Positions 22,975 through 31,380 are shown, counted from the first letter of the stretch. The stretch: DNA of 55,275 nt from JBEKOF01 sp049513975 (GCA_049513975.1 JBEKVM010000020.1:1-55275), one strand, 5' to 3'. The notes: generated from the letters alone by a model not told the origin. Translations and numbers: made by a program.

Positions 22975-23394
22975 ATGAAGAAAATGCTCGAACCGTTGGT
23001 GACAAGACGAGGCGGCCCAATAACGGCTCAGGAAAAGGCCATTTTGCGCACCGTCTTCCAAAGCAACTCCGGACCCATTTCCATTAAGGAATTTGCCAAG
23101 CGATACCAGGTTTCTTATGAAGCGTTGACGCGTCTGACAGGGTTTTCGCTCCGGGCCATTTCAAATTGGTCCCAAGGCTCCAAACCCAGTTCCTCCACTG
23201 CCAGGCGTCTGACCGAGATTGATCGGCTTTTTTCGGCTTTGGAGAACTTGGTTTCCCCCGAGGCCATCGGCCCCTGGCTCAAAGATCCCAATCCCGCTTT
23301 TGACGGTTCAACTCCACTGCAAGTTATCGAGCGAGGAGAATCAGACCGCATCTGGCGCATGGTTTACGAACTGGAATCCGGCGAACCCGTCTAA
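22975..23394 (+). CDS. Xre/MbcA/ParS-type antitoxin
   Basis: Protein of 139 residues with an N-terminal helix-turn-helix region (ISIKEFAKRYQVSYEALTRLTGFSLRAISNW) and a C-terminal MbcA/ParS toxin-binding (DUF2384-like) segment: RLTEIDRLFSALENLVSPEAIGPWLKDPNPAFDGSTPLQVI. The 'WL..PNPAF.G..P' motif is the family hallmark. It should bind and inhibit the RES protein encoded upstream and repress their promoter. The 58-base gap may contain its own promoter. Confidence 0.85.
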   Translation: MKKMLEPLVTRRGGPITAQEKAILRTVFQSNSGPISIKEFAKRYQVSYEALTRLTGFSLRAISNWSQGSKPSSSTARRLTEIDRLFSALENLVSPEAIGPWLKDPNPAFDGSTPLQVIERGESDRIWRMVYELESGEPV

Positions 23395-23447
23395 TCAAGC
23401 CCAAACCAATGGAAGGGGTCCCGACAGGGGCAATTATATAAAGGGGG

Positions 23448-23592
23448 CAAGCCCGGAAAACGGAACATGAGCAGGTCAGCATGTCATGGCAGGGGTCAAA
23501 CCATAACTTTTCACTTTCTTCAAACGTAAAGTACAGGGCTCAAGCCCGGAAAACGGAAAATGAGCAGGTCAGCAGGTGTCAAGCAGGGGTCA
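23448..23592. repeat. Direct repeat pair, about 50 bases, 93 bases apart
   Basis: CAAGCCCGGAAAACGGAA begins at 23448 and recurs with small changes at 23541; both copies go on with ATGAGCAGGTCAGCA and end in AGGGGTCA (23498 and 23592). They lie in the gap 23395-23626 between the antitoxin and the convergent TIGR03067 gene. No coding potential is seen. Confidence 0.75.
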
Positions 23593-23626
23593 GTCCACCG
23601 CGCGGCGCGACAAAGTCCAAAATGAG

Positions 23627-24061
23627 CTACTCCTTCTTGCGATTGTAAGTCACCAGATAGAGCTGCGTCCCCGCGACGGTCTTGAACTCTGCCGGACGTT
23701 TGGCGCCGGAAAGGTCGTAGCAAATGCGCAGCGTGTCACCGCTGAGTTCGTAGATCGCCGGGAACGTCTTGCCGCGGTTCGGTCCTTCCGTCCCGGTAAT
23801 GGTCATGCCCTTGGGCTTGGCGGCGGAATCCAGGGTGTAAGTGCCCCTGTCCGGTTGCTCTCCGGCGAACACTTCATATTTGCCGCCGTCCAGTTTGAGG
23901 CTGATGCTCTTCAAGACAGCCTCCGTCATGGGCTGTCCGCCCAACTCGGCCTTGACCGGTTTCCAATTTCCCTGCACGGCCTTGGCGTCGTCGGGCAAGC
24001 CGGCCGCGAAGGCGCCCAGTGAGGCCGCCACAGCCAGAGCGATGCAGAAAATGTGTTTCAT
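23627..24061 (-). CDS. TIGR03067-domain secreted protein
   Basis: Protein of 144 residues with a signal peptide (CIALAVAASLGAFAAG) and a single lipocalin-like TIGR03067 domain: DDAKAVQGNWKPVKAELGGQ at the start, then LDGGKYEVF, GTYTLD and MTITGTEGPNRGKTFPAIYE. This domain is abundant in Planctomycetes and Verrucomicrobiota and its function is unknown. It is 18 bases downstream of the small antitoxin-like gene at 24080-24331. Confidence 0.85.
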   Translation of the reverse strand: MKHIFCIALAVAASLGAFAAGLPDDAKAVQGNWKPVKAELGGQPMTEAVLKSISLKLDGGKYEVFAGEQPDRGTYTLDSAAKPKGMTITGTEGPNRGKTFPAIYELSGDTLRICYDLSGAKRPAEFKTVAGTQLYLVTYNRKKE

Positions 24062-24079
24062 GGAAAGTGTCTTTGAAAA

Positions 24080-24331
24080 TTACCTTGTAGTCCATTCGTT
24101 CAACCGGACGCGAACGTCGTGCCACGAATTTCCCTGGCCGGGGGTCGCATCGGCTTTCGCAATCGCTTCGTCCAATGCCGCCAACAGGCGCGGGTCACCT
24201 TCGTCGCATTCGTTGACGCCTCCTTCGCGACGTTCCTTCTCCACAAACTTGCTCCACGATGATAAGGCGACGCGGCGCAGTTCATCCGGACCCAACTGGT
24301 CCAATTCAGCTTCAATTTCTGCCAGGCTCAT
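24080..24331 (-). CDS. Orphan addiction-module-like small protein
   Basis: Protein of 83 residues. The N-terminal MSLAEIEAELDQLGPDELRRVAL resembles short antitoxins of ParE/RelE-type modules. The rest is acidic and ends with a helical segment (DVRVRLNEW). No toxin gene sits beside it: the next gene downstream encodes the TIGR03067 protein and the upstream vapBC is a separate pair. It could be an orphan antitoxin or a small regulator; function is not established. Confidence 0.6.
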   Translation of the reverse strand: MSLAEIEAELDQLGPDELRRVALSSWSKFVEKERREGGVNECDEGDPRLLAALDEAIAKADATPGQGNSWHDVRVRLNEWTTR

Positions 24332-24394
24332 TGCGGGTTCAATATAGATTCGCCGGCCGGGAAAAACAAGCCGGATTCAGCAACGGTTCCGCGT

Positions 24395-24787
24395 TCAAAT
24401 TCGATTCAACGGATAATGGCGGTCAATAGACTCATAATCGCGGTCGTTTTCCAGGAAGTGGACGCCCTGCTGGAGGACAATGGCGGCAATCAGGCAGTCC
24501 ATGGAATTCCTGATGGTGCTGCCTTTGCGCCGCAGTTCGCGGTAAATGCTGGCGCCCAGTTCAAACGTGCTCCGGTCCGCTTCCAAATAAAGGAGGTTTT
24601 CAAAATGTTTTTTGACGGCGAGGTGCTCCTTCTCGTCGCGAATGCCCTGCAAAACTTCGGTGAGAATAAATCCGCAAATGCAGACATCGTCGTCATTTCC
24701 GATGCATCGGGCGGGCTTTTCCGTCTGGAGAGTTTCCTTCCCACGAAAGAAATCAATCCAGACCGTCGAATCCACCAGCACTTTCAC
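24395..24787 (-). CDS. vapC: VapC-type PIN-domain toxin
   Basis: Type II toxin RNase of 130 residues. The PIN fold acidic residues are visible: Asp in VLVDSTVWIDFF, Glu in FILTEVLQGI, Asp in RNSMDCLIAAIVLQ and Asp in LENDRDYESI. VapC proteins cleave tRNA or rRNA. Its ATG (24787) overlaps the stop of the antitoxin gene in an ATGA arrangement, so translation is coupled. Confidence 0.93.
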   Translation of the reverse strand: MKVLVDSTVWIDFFRGKETLQTEKPARCIGNDDDVCICGFILTEVLQGIRDEKEHLAVKKHFENLLYLEADRSTFELGASIYRELRRKGSTIRNSMDCLIAAIVLQQGVHFLENDRDYESIDRHYPLNRI

Positions 24788-24990
24788 GGGAGGCGATTGC
24801 GGCGCATCGCCGCCAGATTGCCCGTCCAGCGGATGCCGCCGCGGAGCGAGAGCAGGCCGGTCTGCTTCTCACGCCGCACCAAATCCTGCAAGGCCCGATG
24901 CACCAGGGCGCGCCGGGTTTTGAGGCCGGTGGCCTTCAATCCGCGGCGGACCAACGATTCATCCAAAACAATGTTGGTTCTTTTCGTCAT
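24784..24990 (-). CDS. vapB: VapB-type antitoxin
   Basis: Protein of 68 residues beginning MTKRTNIVLDESLVRRGLKA, the typical ribbon-helix-helix start of VapB, with a C-terminal toxin-binding tail (LLSLRGGIRWTGNLAAMR). It binds the VapC toxin and should repress the pair's promoter in the gap upstream (24991-25413). The frame stays open far upstream, but the ATG at 24990 is the only start that fits the family. Confidence 0.88.
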   Translation of the reverse strand: MTKRTNIVLDESLVRRGLKATGLKTRRALVHRALQDLVRREKQTGLLSLRGGIRWTGNLAAMRRNRLP

Positions 24991-25089
24991 ATACACATCA
25001 TACAAATAAATTCCAAGACCTCCAAGTCGAAAAGGACAAAGGAGAAGGGCCAAAGCAAAAAGAGCCGGAAAGCAAGCCAGCGGGGGGAA

Positions 25090-25175
25090 ATGTAACGCAA
25101 GGTAACGCGGGTGTAACGGCCCCAAAAGCCACAAGTCCCTCAGTATCAACAGGTGTAACGGGGTAACGGGTGTAG
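25090..25175. repeat. Cluster of short GTAACG repeats upstream of vapBC
   Basis: Within about 85 bases the string GTAACG (mostly TGTAACG or GGTAACG) occurs five times, at about 25092, 25101, 25112, 25152 and 25163, followed by a near copy GTGTAGCG. It is 100-185 bases upstream of vapB. It may be an operator array or an iteron-like repeat. Confidence 0.55.
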
Positions 25176-25259
25176 CGCACCTATGCCCCCCTCTGCCGTG
25201 CGTGGCCCACTCCCCCTGCCACCCACGGCAGAGGCCCGGTGTGGCGTGAGGGTTGCGGC

Positions 25260-25303
25260 AGTGCGCCAAATTGCCGAAAGGCGGACGGCAAGTTTGGCGC
25301 ACT
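25260..25303 (-). terminator. Hairpin downstream of the sialate O-acetylesterase gene
   Basis: AGTGCGCCAAATTGCCG at 25260-25276 pairs with CGGCAAGTTTGGCGCACT at 25286-25303 (one bulge). It lies 110 bases past the stop of the gene at 25414. There is no T-run, so a stabilising or factor-dependent role is as likely as intrinsic termination. Confidence 0.45.
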
Positions 25304-25413
25304 CCAGCAACCATCACGCCGAGAAAGGAACGAGGAGTAGGCATGGGGCCAAAGAACTCTTTCGAGGCGCAGGCTCGACGCTACACAGGAATTTCGAGAA
25401 GCCCGCCTCTGCC

Positions 25414-27618
25414 TCAGCGGCAGCGCACCAGCACGCGGAGGCGCTTGGCCTGATAAGTCCCGGCATTGCCGGCAAAGGTCCAATCTGGATTGCCCGCGGG
25501 TTGGTTGCCAATGCCCACGTCCGCCCGGCTGCCTTCGCTCCAATGATTGAGCGCGAAGAGGGTTTGTCTGGCGTCATGGTTATGCACCTGCATCGAACCG
25601 TATCCATCCACCGGATCGGCCGGCTCATCGCCAAAATCATAGACTTCCCCGGAGGCGTTCGGCACATTGGCGCTGTTGGCGGGACCGTAATTATTCGGCC
25701 AGAACTCAATGTTGCCGCCGGCCAGAGCCGTGCCGGTTTCAATCCCCTTCACGTTGGAATAGACGTTCAGGCCGGCCACGTTTCGTTGAAAATGCGCGCC
25801 GGACTTGAGCGTCGGCACGCCGATCTTCTCCAAGTTGGTGGTAAAGGCGTCCATGGACACATACACATAGTCGGTGTTGCCATCGGCTGACTGCAGTTCC
25901 ATGAAATAGGCGATGCGGTCGAAGGGTTGCGCGATGCTTTGATTGTTGTCCGCATCGTACTGGATGTTTTTCGCCAGCTTTCCAAGGTCCAAATCATAGA
26001 CCAGCCGGTAATCCTTCGCTTCGGGAACTTTGAGCAGCAGAAGATCGCGGGTGGGCGCGGTGCCCGCGCGGAAAGCGCCCGCGGGCAAACCGTCGCTGTT
26101 GACGAGATGCGGCTCGGCCAGCATGCTCCACGCATAACGCATGGCCACCGGATGTTTGACTCCCGGGGCGGAAAGCAGCACGGCCGGGCCGTCAATTTGC
26201 GCGCCGGCTTGGACAAAACCGCCCTCGTCCGCGTCAATGACCTCAAACCAGTCCAGCGGCTGGCCATCGCGGGCGGCCAATCCGCCGCCAACGTGATCGA
26301 AAGTCACGCGCAGCTTGTCGCCTTCGATGCTCAAGGATTTGAAGGCCGGTCCCGACCAAAGCAGGTTGTCGCGGCCGTAAGTCCTGGCCAGGGCCAGCAG
26401 GGCGAGGCGATGGCCCACGTCCTGTTTGTTCTTGGGATGAATGTCTTTGAGGTTGCCGATGTCGTTGATCACGGCCATGCCGGTGTTGGGAATGGATAGC
26501 GCGGCGGCTTGCGCCTCCCAAAAGACCGCCTCCGTTTCCGGTTTGCCGCCGTAATTGAAAGGGGCGATCTGCACGAAATAAAACGGGAAATCCCCTTCGT
26601 GCCACACTTCGCGCCAGCCGCGGATGAGCGCCTTCATTCTCTCGGTGTAAAGCGGCCCGTCGCCCAGATTGGATTCGCCCTGATACCAAATGGCCCCGCG
26701 CACGGCGAAAGGACAAAGCGGATGAATGATGCCGTTGTAAAGGGCGGTCGCATTTTGCACGTCGTGCGGCGCCAGCAACTCTTTGGGGAAGACAGGCATG
26801 GCGGGGACAACCGCGCGGCCGGCCAGCGCCCGGCGCGCCGAGGCGAGCCATTGGTCGGTCTCCTCCAGGGTTTGTTGCAGCCGTTGCTGATGCAGCGGCG
26901 TGGCTGGATCGGCCAGTTGCACCAGTTCATACTCCTTAAGCAAGGCCGGCGTGGCCGCGAAACCTTCCGGAGGAGTCCAGGATTCGATGCGCGTGCCGCC
27001 CCAACTCGAGTCAATCAATCCGACGGCGACCCCCAGCTTTTGGTGCAACTCGCGCCCGAAATAATAGGCGGCGGCGGAAAACCCGCCCCAGCCTCCTTCG
27101 GCGACGGTTTTGGGCGAGCAGACCTTCCATTGGCCGTCAATATTAGTTTGCGGCAACGGATCCCATTTGCGCGTCACCAGCAGCAGGCGCAGACCGGGAT
27201 AATTGGCGTCGGCGATTTCCTTCTGGGCGTCGCGGGCGATGCCAATGCCCATTTCCATGTTGGATTGACCGGAACAGAGCCAGACCTCCCCGATCATCAC
27301 ATCCTCAAACTCGACCGAACTGGAGCCGGTCGCTTTGAGGGTGAACGGCCCGCCCGCCTTCATGGCCGGCAGCACCACTTTCCATTCGCCGCGTTCATTG
27401 GCTTGCGCCTGCGCGGTGGCGGACGAGAGCGTGACCGTGACTGTCTCATTGGGCTGCGCCCAACCCCAAATGGCCAGGGGCATTTCCTGCTGGAGAACCA
27501 TGTGGCTGGCGAAGACCTTTGGCAATCGAACCTCGGCCCGGGCCGGGGGAAGACCGGGGCCACTCGCAAAGAGGGCCGCCGCCAGACAAACCGTCCGAAA
27601 AACTTTTGCAATCTGCAT
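25414..27618 (-). CDS. Sialate O-acetylesterase (SGNH hydrolase) with extra C-terminal domain
   Basis: Secreted esterase of 734 residues that removes acetyl groups from sialic acid or other glycans. A signal peptide (ending LPPARA) precedes EVRLPKVFASHMVLQQEMPL, the family's opening beta-domain. The nucleophile Ser is in WLCSGQSNMEMG, the second block is WYQGESNLG, and the His block is DIHPKNKQDVG. The family domain normally ends near residue 515; here about 220 further residues follow, rich in beta-strands (from about PEAKDYRLVYDL to the end), with no match I recognise. The extra part may bind glycan or be a second catalytic domain. The gene stands alone between vapBC and the stress genes. 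Confidence 0.88.
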   Translation of the reverse strand: MQIAKVFRTVCLAAALFASGPGLPPARAEVRLPKVFASHMVLQQEMPLAIWGWAQPNETVTVTLSSATAQAQANERGEWKVVLPAMKAGGPFTLKATGSSSVEFEDVMIGEVWLCSGQSNMEMGIGIARDAQKEIADANYPGLRLLLVTRKWDPLPQTNIDGQWKVCSPKTVAEGGWGGFSAAAYYFGRELHQKLGVAVGLIDSSWGGTRIESWTPPEGFAATPALLKEYELVQLADPATPLHQQRLQQTLEETDQWLASARRALAGRAVVPAMPVFPKELLAPHDVQNATALYNGIIHPLCPFAVRGAIWYQGESNLGDGPLYTERMKALIRGWREVWHEGDFPFYFVQIAPFNYGGKPETEAVFWEAQAAALSIPNTGMAVINDIGNLKDIHPKNKQDVGHRLALLALARTYGRDNLLWSGPAFKSLSIEGDKLRVTFDHVGGGLAARDGQPLDWFEVIDADEGGFVQAGAQIDGPAVLLSAPGVKHPVAMRYAWSMLAEPHLVNSDGLPAGAFRAGTAPTRDLLLLKVPEAKDYRLVYDLDLGKLAKNIQYDADNNQSIAQPFDRIAYFMELQSADGNTDYVYVSMDAFTTNLEKIGVPTLKSGAHFQRNVAGLNVYSNVKGIETGTALAGGNIEFWPNNYGPANSANVPNASGEVYDFGDEPADPVDGYGSMQVHNHDARQTLFALNHWSEGSRADVGIGNQPAGNPDWTFAGNAGTYQAKRLRVLVRCR

Positions 27619-27669
27619 ATTCTTGTCCAGAGGGTGAAAGGTTCCCGCACGATGTCAAGAGATCGTTGC

Positions 27670-27687
27670 GCCCCGGAATTCCGGGGC
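27670..27687. promoter_or_regulatory. Perfect 18-base palindrome upstream of the esterase gene
   Basis: GCCCCGGAATTCCGGGGC, 52 bases upstream of the esterase start and 102 bases after the stop of the stress-protein gene. It could act as a terminator stem for the antiporter-usp transcript or as an operator. A second short hairpin (CCGCGG repeats) lies at about 27721-27745. Confidence 0.45.
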
Positions 27688-27788
27688 AGGACCTGGCCGT
27701 CCCTTTAACTTTGGGAGAACCCCGCGGCTTTTGGAGGACCGCGGCTGCTTGACAGCCATTGGATTTTGCTCTTATCAAGGGGAACGGC

Positions 27789-28214
27789 TCATTGTTTGAC
27801 GATCAAGACGCTGCAATGCGCGTGATCGCTGATCCGGTCCGCCGTGTCGCCGAGCAGCCGACCCCAAAGCTCCGAGTGGTCGCTGTGCCCGACCACCACC
27901 AGATCATAGTGTCCCTCGTCGGCCAACTTCACCATGCTCTTGGCCGGATGGCCGCGGCGCGTTTCGCAATGGATTGGGATGCCGTGTTGGGCCGCCGCTT
28001 CCGCCACTTCCTTTTGCCGCGCCTGGAAGTATTCATCCGCCGCTGCCGCTTCTTCCTCGTATTCGCCCGGCAAATCGGAGTGGCGCGGGAGCGGTTCGCG
28101 CACCCAGATGGCCGTCAGCTCCGCCCCGGTTAGTTTGGCCATGACGGCGGCCCGTTGCAGCGCCGCTTTGCCGCCTTTGGAGCCGTCGTAGCCCACCAGG
28201 ATTTTCTTGAACAT
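27789..28214 (-). CDS. Universal stress protein (UspA family)
   Basis: Cytoplasmic protein of 141 residues with the Usp fold. It starts FKKILVGYDGSKGGKAALQRA and ends with the ATP-binding pattern in LVVVGHSDHSELWGRLLGDTADRI and a final strand CSVLIVKQ. It follows the antiporter gene by three bases on the same strand, so they are co-transcribed. Usp domains often regulate or are fused to cation:proton antiporters, which fits this pair. Confidence 0.93.
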   Translation of the reverse strand: MFKKILVGYDGSKGGKAALQRAAVMAKLTGAELTAIWVREPLPRHSDLPGEYEEEAAAADEYFQARQKEVAEAAAQHGIPIHCETRRGHPAKSMVKLADEGHYDLVVVGHSDHSELWGRLLGDTADRISDHAHCSVLIVKQ

Positions 28215-28217
28215 AAT

Positions 28218-29435
28218 TCAGCCTTTCGTTGGAACCAGTGGAGCGCCAGCCTTGCCCTTGAGCTTGCGCTGGTAGAGCCGTCCCCAGGCCTGCATCGTCC
28301 GCCGGGATGGCTCGTAGAATTTCTGGGCAATCAGCGTCGGCACAAACGCGCTCAGGATCACGACCGTGACAAGGATGGAATACTGTTTCTGATCAATGAT
28401 CTTGTTTTGCAGGCCGAACAGCGCGGAAATCGTGCCGAAGGTCAGCCCCGTGGACATGAGCAAGGTGGTGTAATTGGCCTCGCGCTGGCGCATAAAGAAG
28501 AGCCGCGAGAGCGGCAGCACTCCCGCCAATTTGGTGATCATCTTCAGCGCCAGCAATGCCACGATCACGCCCAGCGCCGTCCAGAGCACGGGCAGCGACA
28601 CCAACGAGCCGGCGCGGATGAAGTAGAACGGCGTGAACATGGCGAAGGCAATACTCCGCATCCGATGCACCAGCGTTTTGTCGCGCAGGAACACCCCCGC
28701 CACCACCAGCCCGAGCAGATAAGCCGGCAGCACCGCCTCGCTTTTGGCCGTCGAGGCCAGTCCGCCCAGGAAGAACAGGACGAAGAAAATGAATTTGATT
28801 TCCGGCTCGCTCACCCGCGTCGCCCCCAGGCGCGCGATGATGAATTGCGTCCAGCGCGGCATGAACCAGAGCGTCAGGCCCGTCACCAGGACGAACACCA
28901 GCAGCCACAGGTTGAAGCTGGCGAAGATGAAACCCAGCGCCAGCACGGTCCCCACGTCGTTAAGGAAACAGGCCGCCAGAATCATCTTGCCCAGCGCCGT
29001 TTCGTTTTGCCGCGTCTCGATCATCACCGCATAGACCACCGCCACCGAAGTGGTGGAGAGGGCGATCCCGGCGATTTGCGCTTGATGGAGCGGCCAGCCG
29101 AGAACCAATTGCGCGAAGGCCCACACCCCCGCGAACGGCAGCACAAACGCCGCCGTGCCGATGGCCATGCTCACCCGGAAATTGGCTCGCAGCGATACCG
29201 GATCAATCTCCGCCCCGGCTAGAAACGTCAGCACCCCGCTGCCCAGCATGGCGAGAAAGTTGGTCCAGTCCGTCGAACGCAGGATTTGCTGGCCATCCCC
29301 AAAGTGGATGTTGCCGGCGGCCACCCCAACGACGATTTCGATCAGCGCCACGGAGAGGCCGACGCGAATGGAAATCAGGCTCGCCACCAACGCCAGTCCC
29401 ATCCAGATCGCCGCGATGAACCAAATATTGTCCAT
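28218..29435 (-). CDS. Cation:proton antiporter (CPA2/NhaP-like)
   Basis: Inner-membrane antiporter of 405 residues with about 11-12 hydrophobic helices, no large cytoplasmic domain, and the CPA2-type segments LAMLGSGVLTFLAGAEIDP and LGKMILAACFLNDVGTVLAL, the latter carrying the acidic residue used in ion exchange. It would exchange Na+ or K+ for H+. The C-terminus is short and basic and lacks a TrkA-N domain; the universal stress protein encoded three bases downstream may take that regulatory role. Confidence 0.88.
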   Translation of the reverse strand: MDNIWFIAAIWMGLALVASLISIRVGLSVALIEIVVGVAAGNIHFGDGQQILRSTDWTNFLAMLGSGVLTFLAGAEIDPVSLRANFRVSMAIGTAAFVLPFAGVWAFAQLVLGWPLHQAQIAGIALSTTSVAVVYAVMIETRQNETALGKMILAACFLNDVGTVLALGFIFASFNLWLLVFVLVTGLTLWFMPRWTQFIIARLGATRVSEPEIKFIFFVLFFLGGLASTAKSEAVLPAYLLGLVVAGVFLRDKTLVHRMRSIAFAMFTPFYFIRAGSLVSLPVLWTALGVIVALLALKMITKLAGVLPLSRLFFMRQREANYTTLLMSTGLTFGTISALFGLQNKIIDQKQYSILVTVVILSAFVPTLIAQKFYEPSRRTMQAWGRLYQRKLKGKAGAPLVPTKG

Positions 29436-29562
29436 TGTGCCTTTCGTTCAGTTCAGGTGGCGGGCAGGCCCGTGGTCCAGCCGCCCATTCAGCCTGCAAT
29501 GACTCCGCCCGCCATGATGGCGCTGTCAGGAGTCATCAGCACTGAAACGTTCAGGCGGTTTT

Positions 29563-29578
29563 CCCGCCACACGGCGGG
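29563..29578. other. Short hairpin in the 29436-29932 gap
   Basis: CCCGCC-ACAC-GGCGGG. The gap of almost 500 bases between the antiporter start and the PilZ-like gene shows no convincing gene; it holds this hairpin, GC-rich low-information sequence, and the promoter at 29882-29909. The antiporter promoter should lie at its left end but is not obvious. Confidence 0.4.
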
Positions 29579-29881
29579 TTGGCAAACCCCATTGCCCAGA
29601 CCCTTATCCCACAAACTCCCTGGCATGGGAAGCCCTTTATTTCATGCCCAAACCGGGAGCCGCAGACGGTAAATGCCACCCCTCCGGCGCCAAATCCAGA
29701 CAATCCTGACAAGCCATTTTTTATGATATGTGCCTCGCGCCGGCAGCGCCGCCATCCATCCCAGCCAATCCGCCTGGTCGCGCCGCGGCGCCGCGCCGGC
29801 CGCAATCCGCCAGGCCGCCGCATCGTCCCGCTGCGGGAGGACGGCGGAAATCGGCAATTGACAACAATTTGCACTTCTCAT

Positions 29882-29909
29882 TTGACGTTCCAGCATTAGG
29901 TGTTATACT
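29882..29909 (+). promoter_or_regulatory. Sigma-70-type promoter for the PilZ-like gene and pilT
   Basis: TTGACG (29882-29887), 16-base spacer, TATACT (29904-29909), with the ATG at 29933. This is the clearest -35/-10 pair in the window. A second TTGACA sits at 29858-29863. Confidence 0.7.
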
Positions 29910-29932
29910 AACCTCACGACGATATAAATCAC

Positions 29933-30238
29933 ATGAGCGCCCGAAAAACCACCTCCACCAATCTCTTCGATTTTGCCCCAACCACCACCCAATGCCTGAC
30001 CTTGCCCGCCGAGGCCGTGCGCGTCCGCAAGAATGGCATCGAATTCCGCAGCAAGGACTCCTTCCAGCCCTGGACGGAAATGACCCTCTGTTTGCAGAGG
30101 CCGGACGGGAGCAAAAAAATCCACTGCACCGGCGTCATCGTCGCCTGCGATGGCAATCGCCATCAGGGCTACACCATTTCCATGCTCTTCACCAACCTTT
30201 CCCGCCAGTCCCAGGCCCGTTTGCTCGCTTATTCCTGA
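29933..30238 (+). CDS. Small PilZ-like protein upstream of pilT
   Basis: Protein of 101 residues of alternating beta-strands (CLTLPAEAVRVRKNGIEFR, EMTLCLQRPDGSKKIHCTGVIVAC, GYTISMLF), compatible with a short PilZ-type barrel. The c-di-GMP-binding RxxxR motif is absent, so it may be a non-binding PilZ, as in several type IV pilus systems. It lies 53 bases before pilT with a good promoter in front. The assignment is moderate: it rests on strand pattern and neighbourhood. Confidence 0.6.
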   Translation: MSARKTTSTNLFDFAPTTTQCLTLPAEAVRVRKNGIEFRSKDSFQPWTEMTLCLQRPDGSKKIHCTGVIVACDGNRHQGYTISMLFTNLSRQSQARLLAYS

Positions 30239-30291
30239 CCCCGCTTTATTCCCAACTGGCTTTTGCCCTGGCAACCCCGTAATCTGCGGGT

Positions 30292-31380
30292 ATGGATACA
30301 TTCCGTAAGATTCTCTCCACCGCCGTCGAAGGCGGCGCCTCCGATGTCCACCTGAAAATCGGCGCCCCCATTATCTTTCGCATCAACCGGCGCCTGGTGG
30401 TGGTGGATGGGCCTTTCCCCACGGCAGAATGGATGGAAATGGTGGTGGGCAACATCCTGCCCCGCCATCACAAGGCCCACATCGAAGAGACGCGCGAAGT
30501 GGATTTTTCCTATTTTATGCCCGGGGTCGGGCGCTTCCGCACCAACTGCTTCCATCAGCGCGGCGAGTATTGTCTGGCCCTGCGCTATGTCAAAACCCAG
30601 GTCCCCTCCTTCGAGGAGTTGGGCTTGCTCCCCCAGTTGCGGCAAATCGCCGAAAGCCCGCGCGGCATTGTCCTCCTCGCCGGCTCGACTGGCTGCGGCA
30701 AATCCACCACCCTGGCCGCCATGGTCGAGCACATCAACGCCAACGGCCGCAAACACATCATCACCCTGGAGGACCCCATCGAATACGTCTTTGAAGACAA
30801 CCAATCGGTCATCGAACAGCGCGAAATCGGCCTGGACACCCGCTCCTTCGAGGAAGGACTCAAACACGTCCTCCGCCAGGACCCGGACGTGATCATGATC
30901 GGGGAAATGCGCGACGCCACCAGCTTCACCGCCGCCATGGCCGCCGCCGACACCGGGCACCTGGTCCTTTCCACCTTGCACACCACCAATGCCGCCCACT
31001 CCATCAGTCGCATCCTCGACTTCTTCAAAGCGGACGAACGGGACCAAATCCGCCGCCAGATTGCCGGCACGCTTCAGGCCGTCGTCTGCCAGCGCATGGT
31101 CCCCACCATCGCCGGCGGCATGACCCCCGCCCAGGAAATCATGATCAATTCCGGCACCGTGCGCAAACTCATTGAGGAAAACCGCCTGGAGCGCCTCGGC
31201 GCCGCCATCGAAACCGGCAGCGAAGAAGGCATGCTCAACTTCAACCAGTCCCTCTTCAACCTGGTCAAGGACGGCAAAGTCAGCCAGGCGGACGCGCTGG
31301 CCAAGGCCACCAACGCCCAGGCCCTGGAAATGAACTTCCAGGGCATATTCTTGACAGAAGGCAAGCGCATCCTCGGCTGA
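30292..31380 (+). CDS. pilT: Type IV pilus retraction ATPase PilT
   Basis: Cytoplasmic hexameric ATPase of 362 residues that retracts type IV pili. Walker A is GSTGCGKSTTLAAMV, the Asp box EDPIEYVFED, Walker B DPDVIMIGEMRD, and the His box LVLSTLHTTNAAHSISRI. The N-terminal region SDVHLKIGAPIIFRI is typical. The C-terminus has the retraction-associated region ('AEILMNT' motif in other PilT proteins) as AQEIMINSGTVRKLI. PilU is a possible alternative. No other pilus genes lie nearby, only the PilZ-like gene upstream. Confidence 0.93.
   Translation: MDTFRKILSTAVEGGASDVHLKIGAPIIFRINRRLVVVDGPFPTAEWMEMVVGNILPRHHKAHIEETREVDFSYFMPGVGRFRTNCFHQRGEYCLALRYVKTQVPSFEELGLLPQLRQIAESPRGIVLLAGSTGCGKSTTLAAMVEHINANGRKHIITLEDPIEYVFEDNQSVIEQREIGLDTRSFEEGLKHVLRQDPDVIMIGEMRDATSFTAAMAAADTGHLVLSTLHTTNAAHSISRILDFFKADERDQIRRQIAGTLQAVVCQRMVPTIAGGMTPAQEIMINSGTVRKLIEENRLERLGAAIETGSEEGMLNFNQSLFNLVKDGKVSQADALAKATNAQALEMNFQGIFLTEGKRILG

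Noticed and set aside
23395..25413. CRISPR array
   Set aside because: The repeats seen here are too few and irregular (one pair of 50 bases, short GTAACG strings); no regular repeat-spacer pattern exists anywhere in the window.
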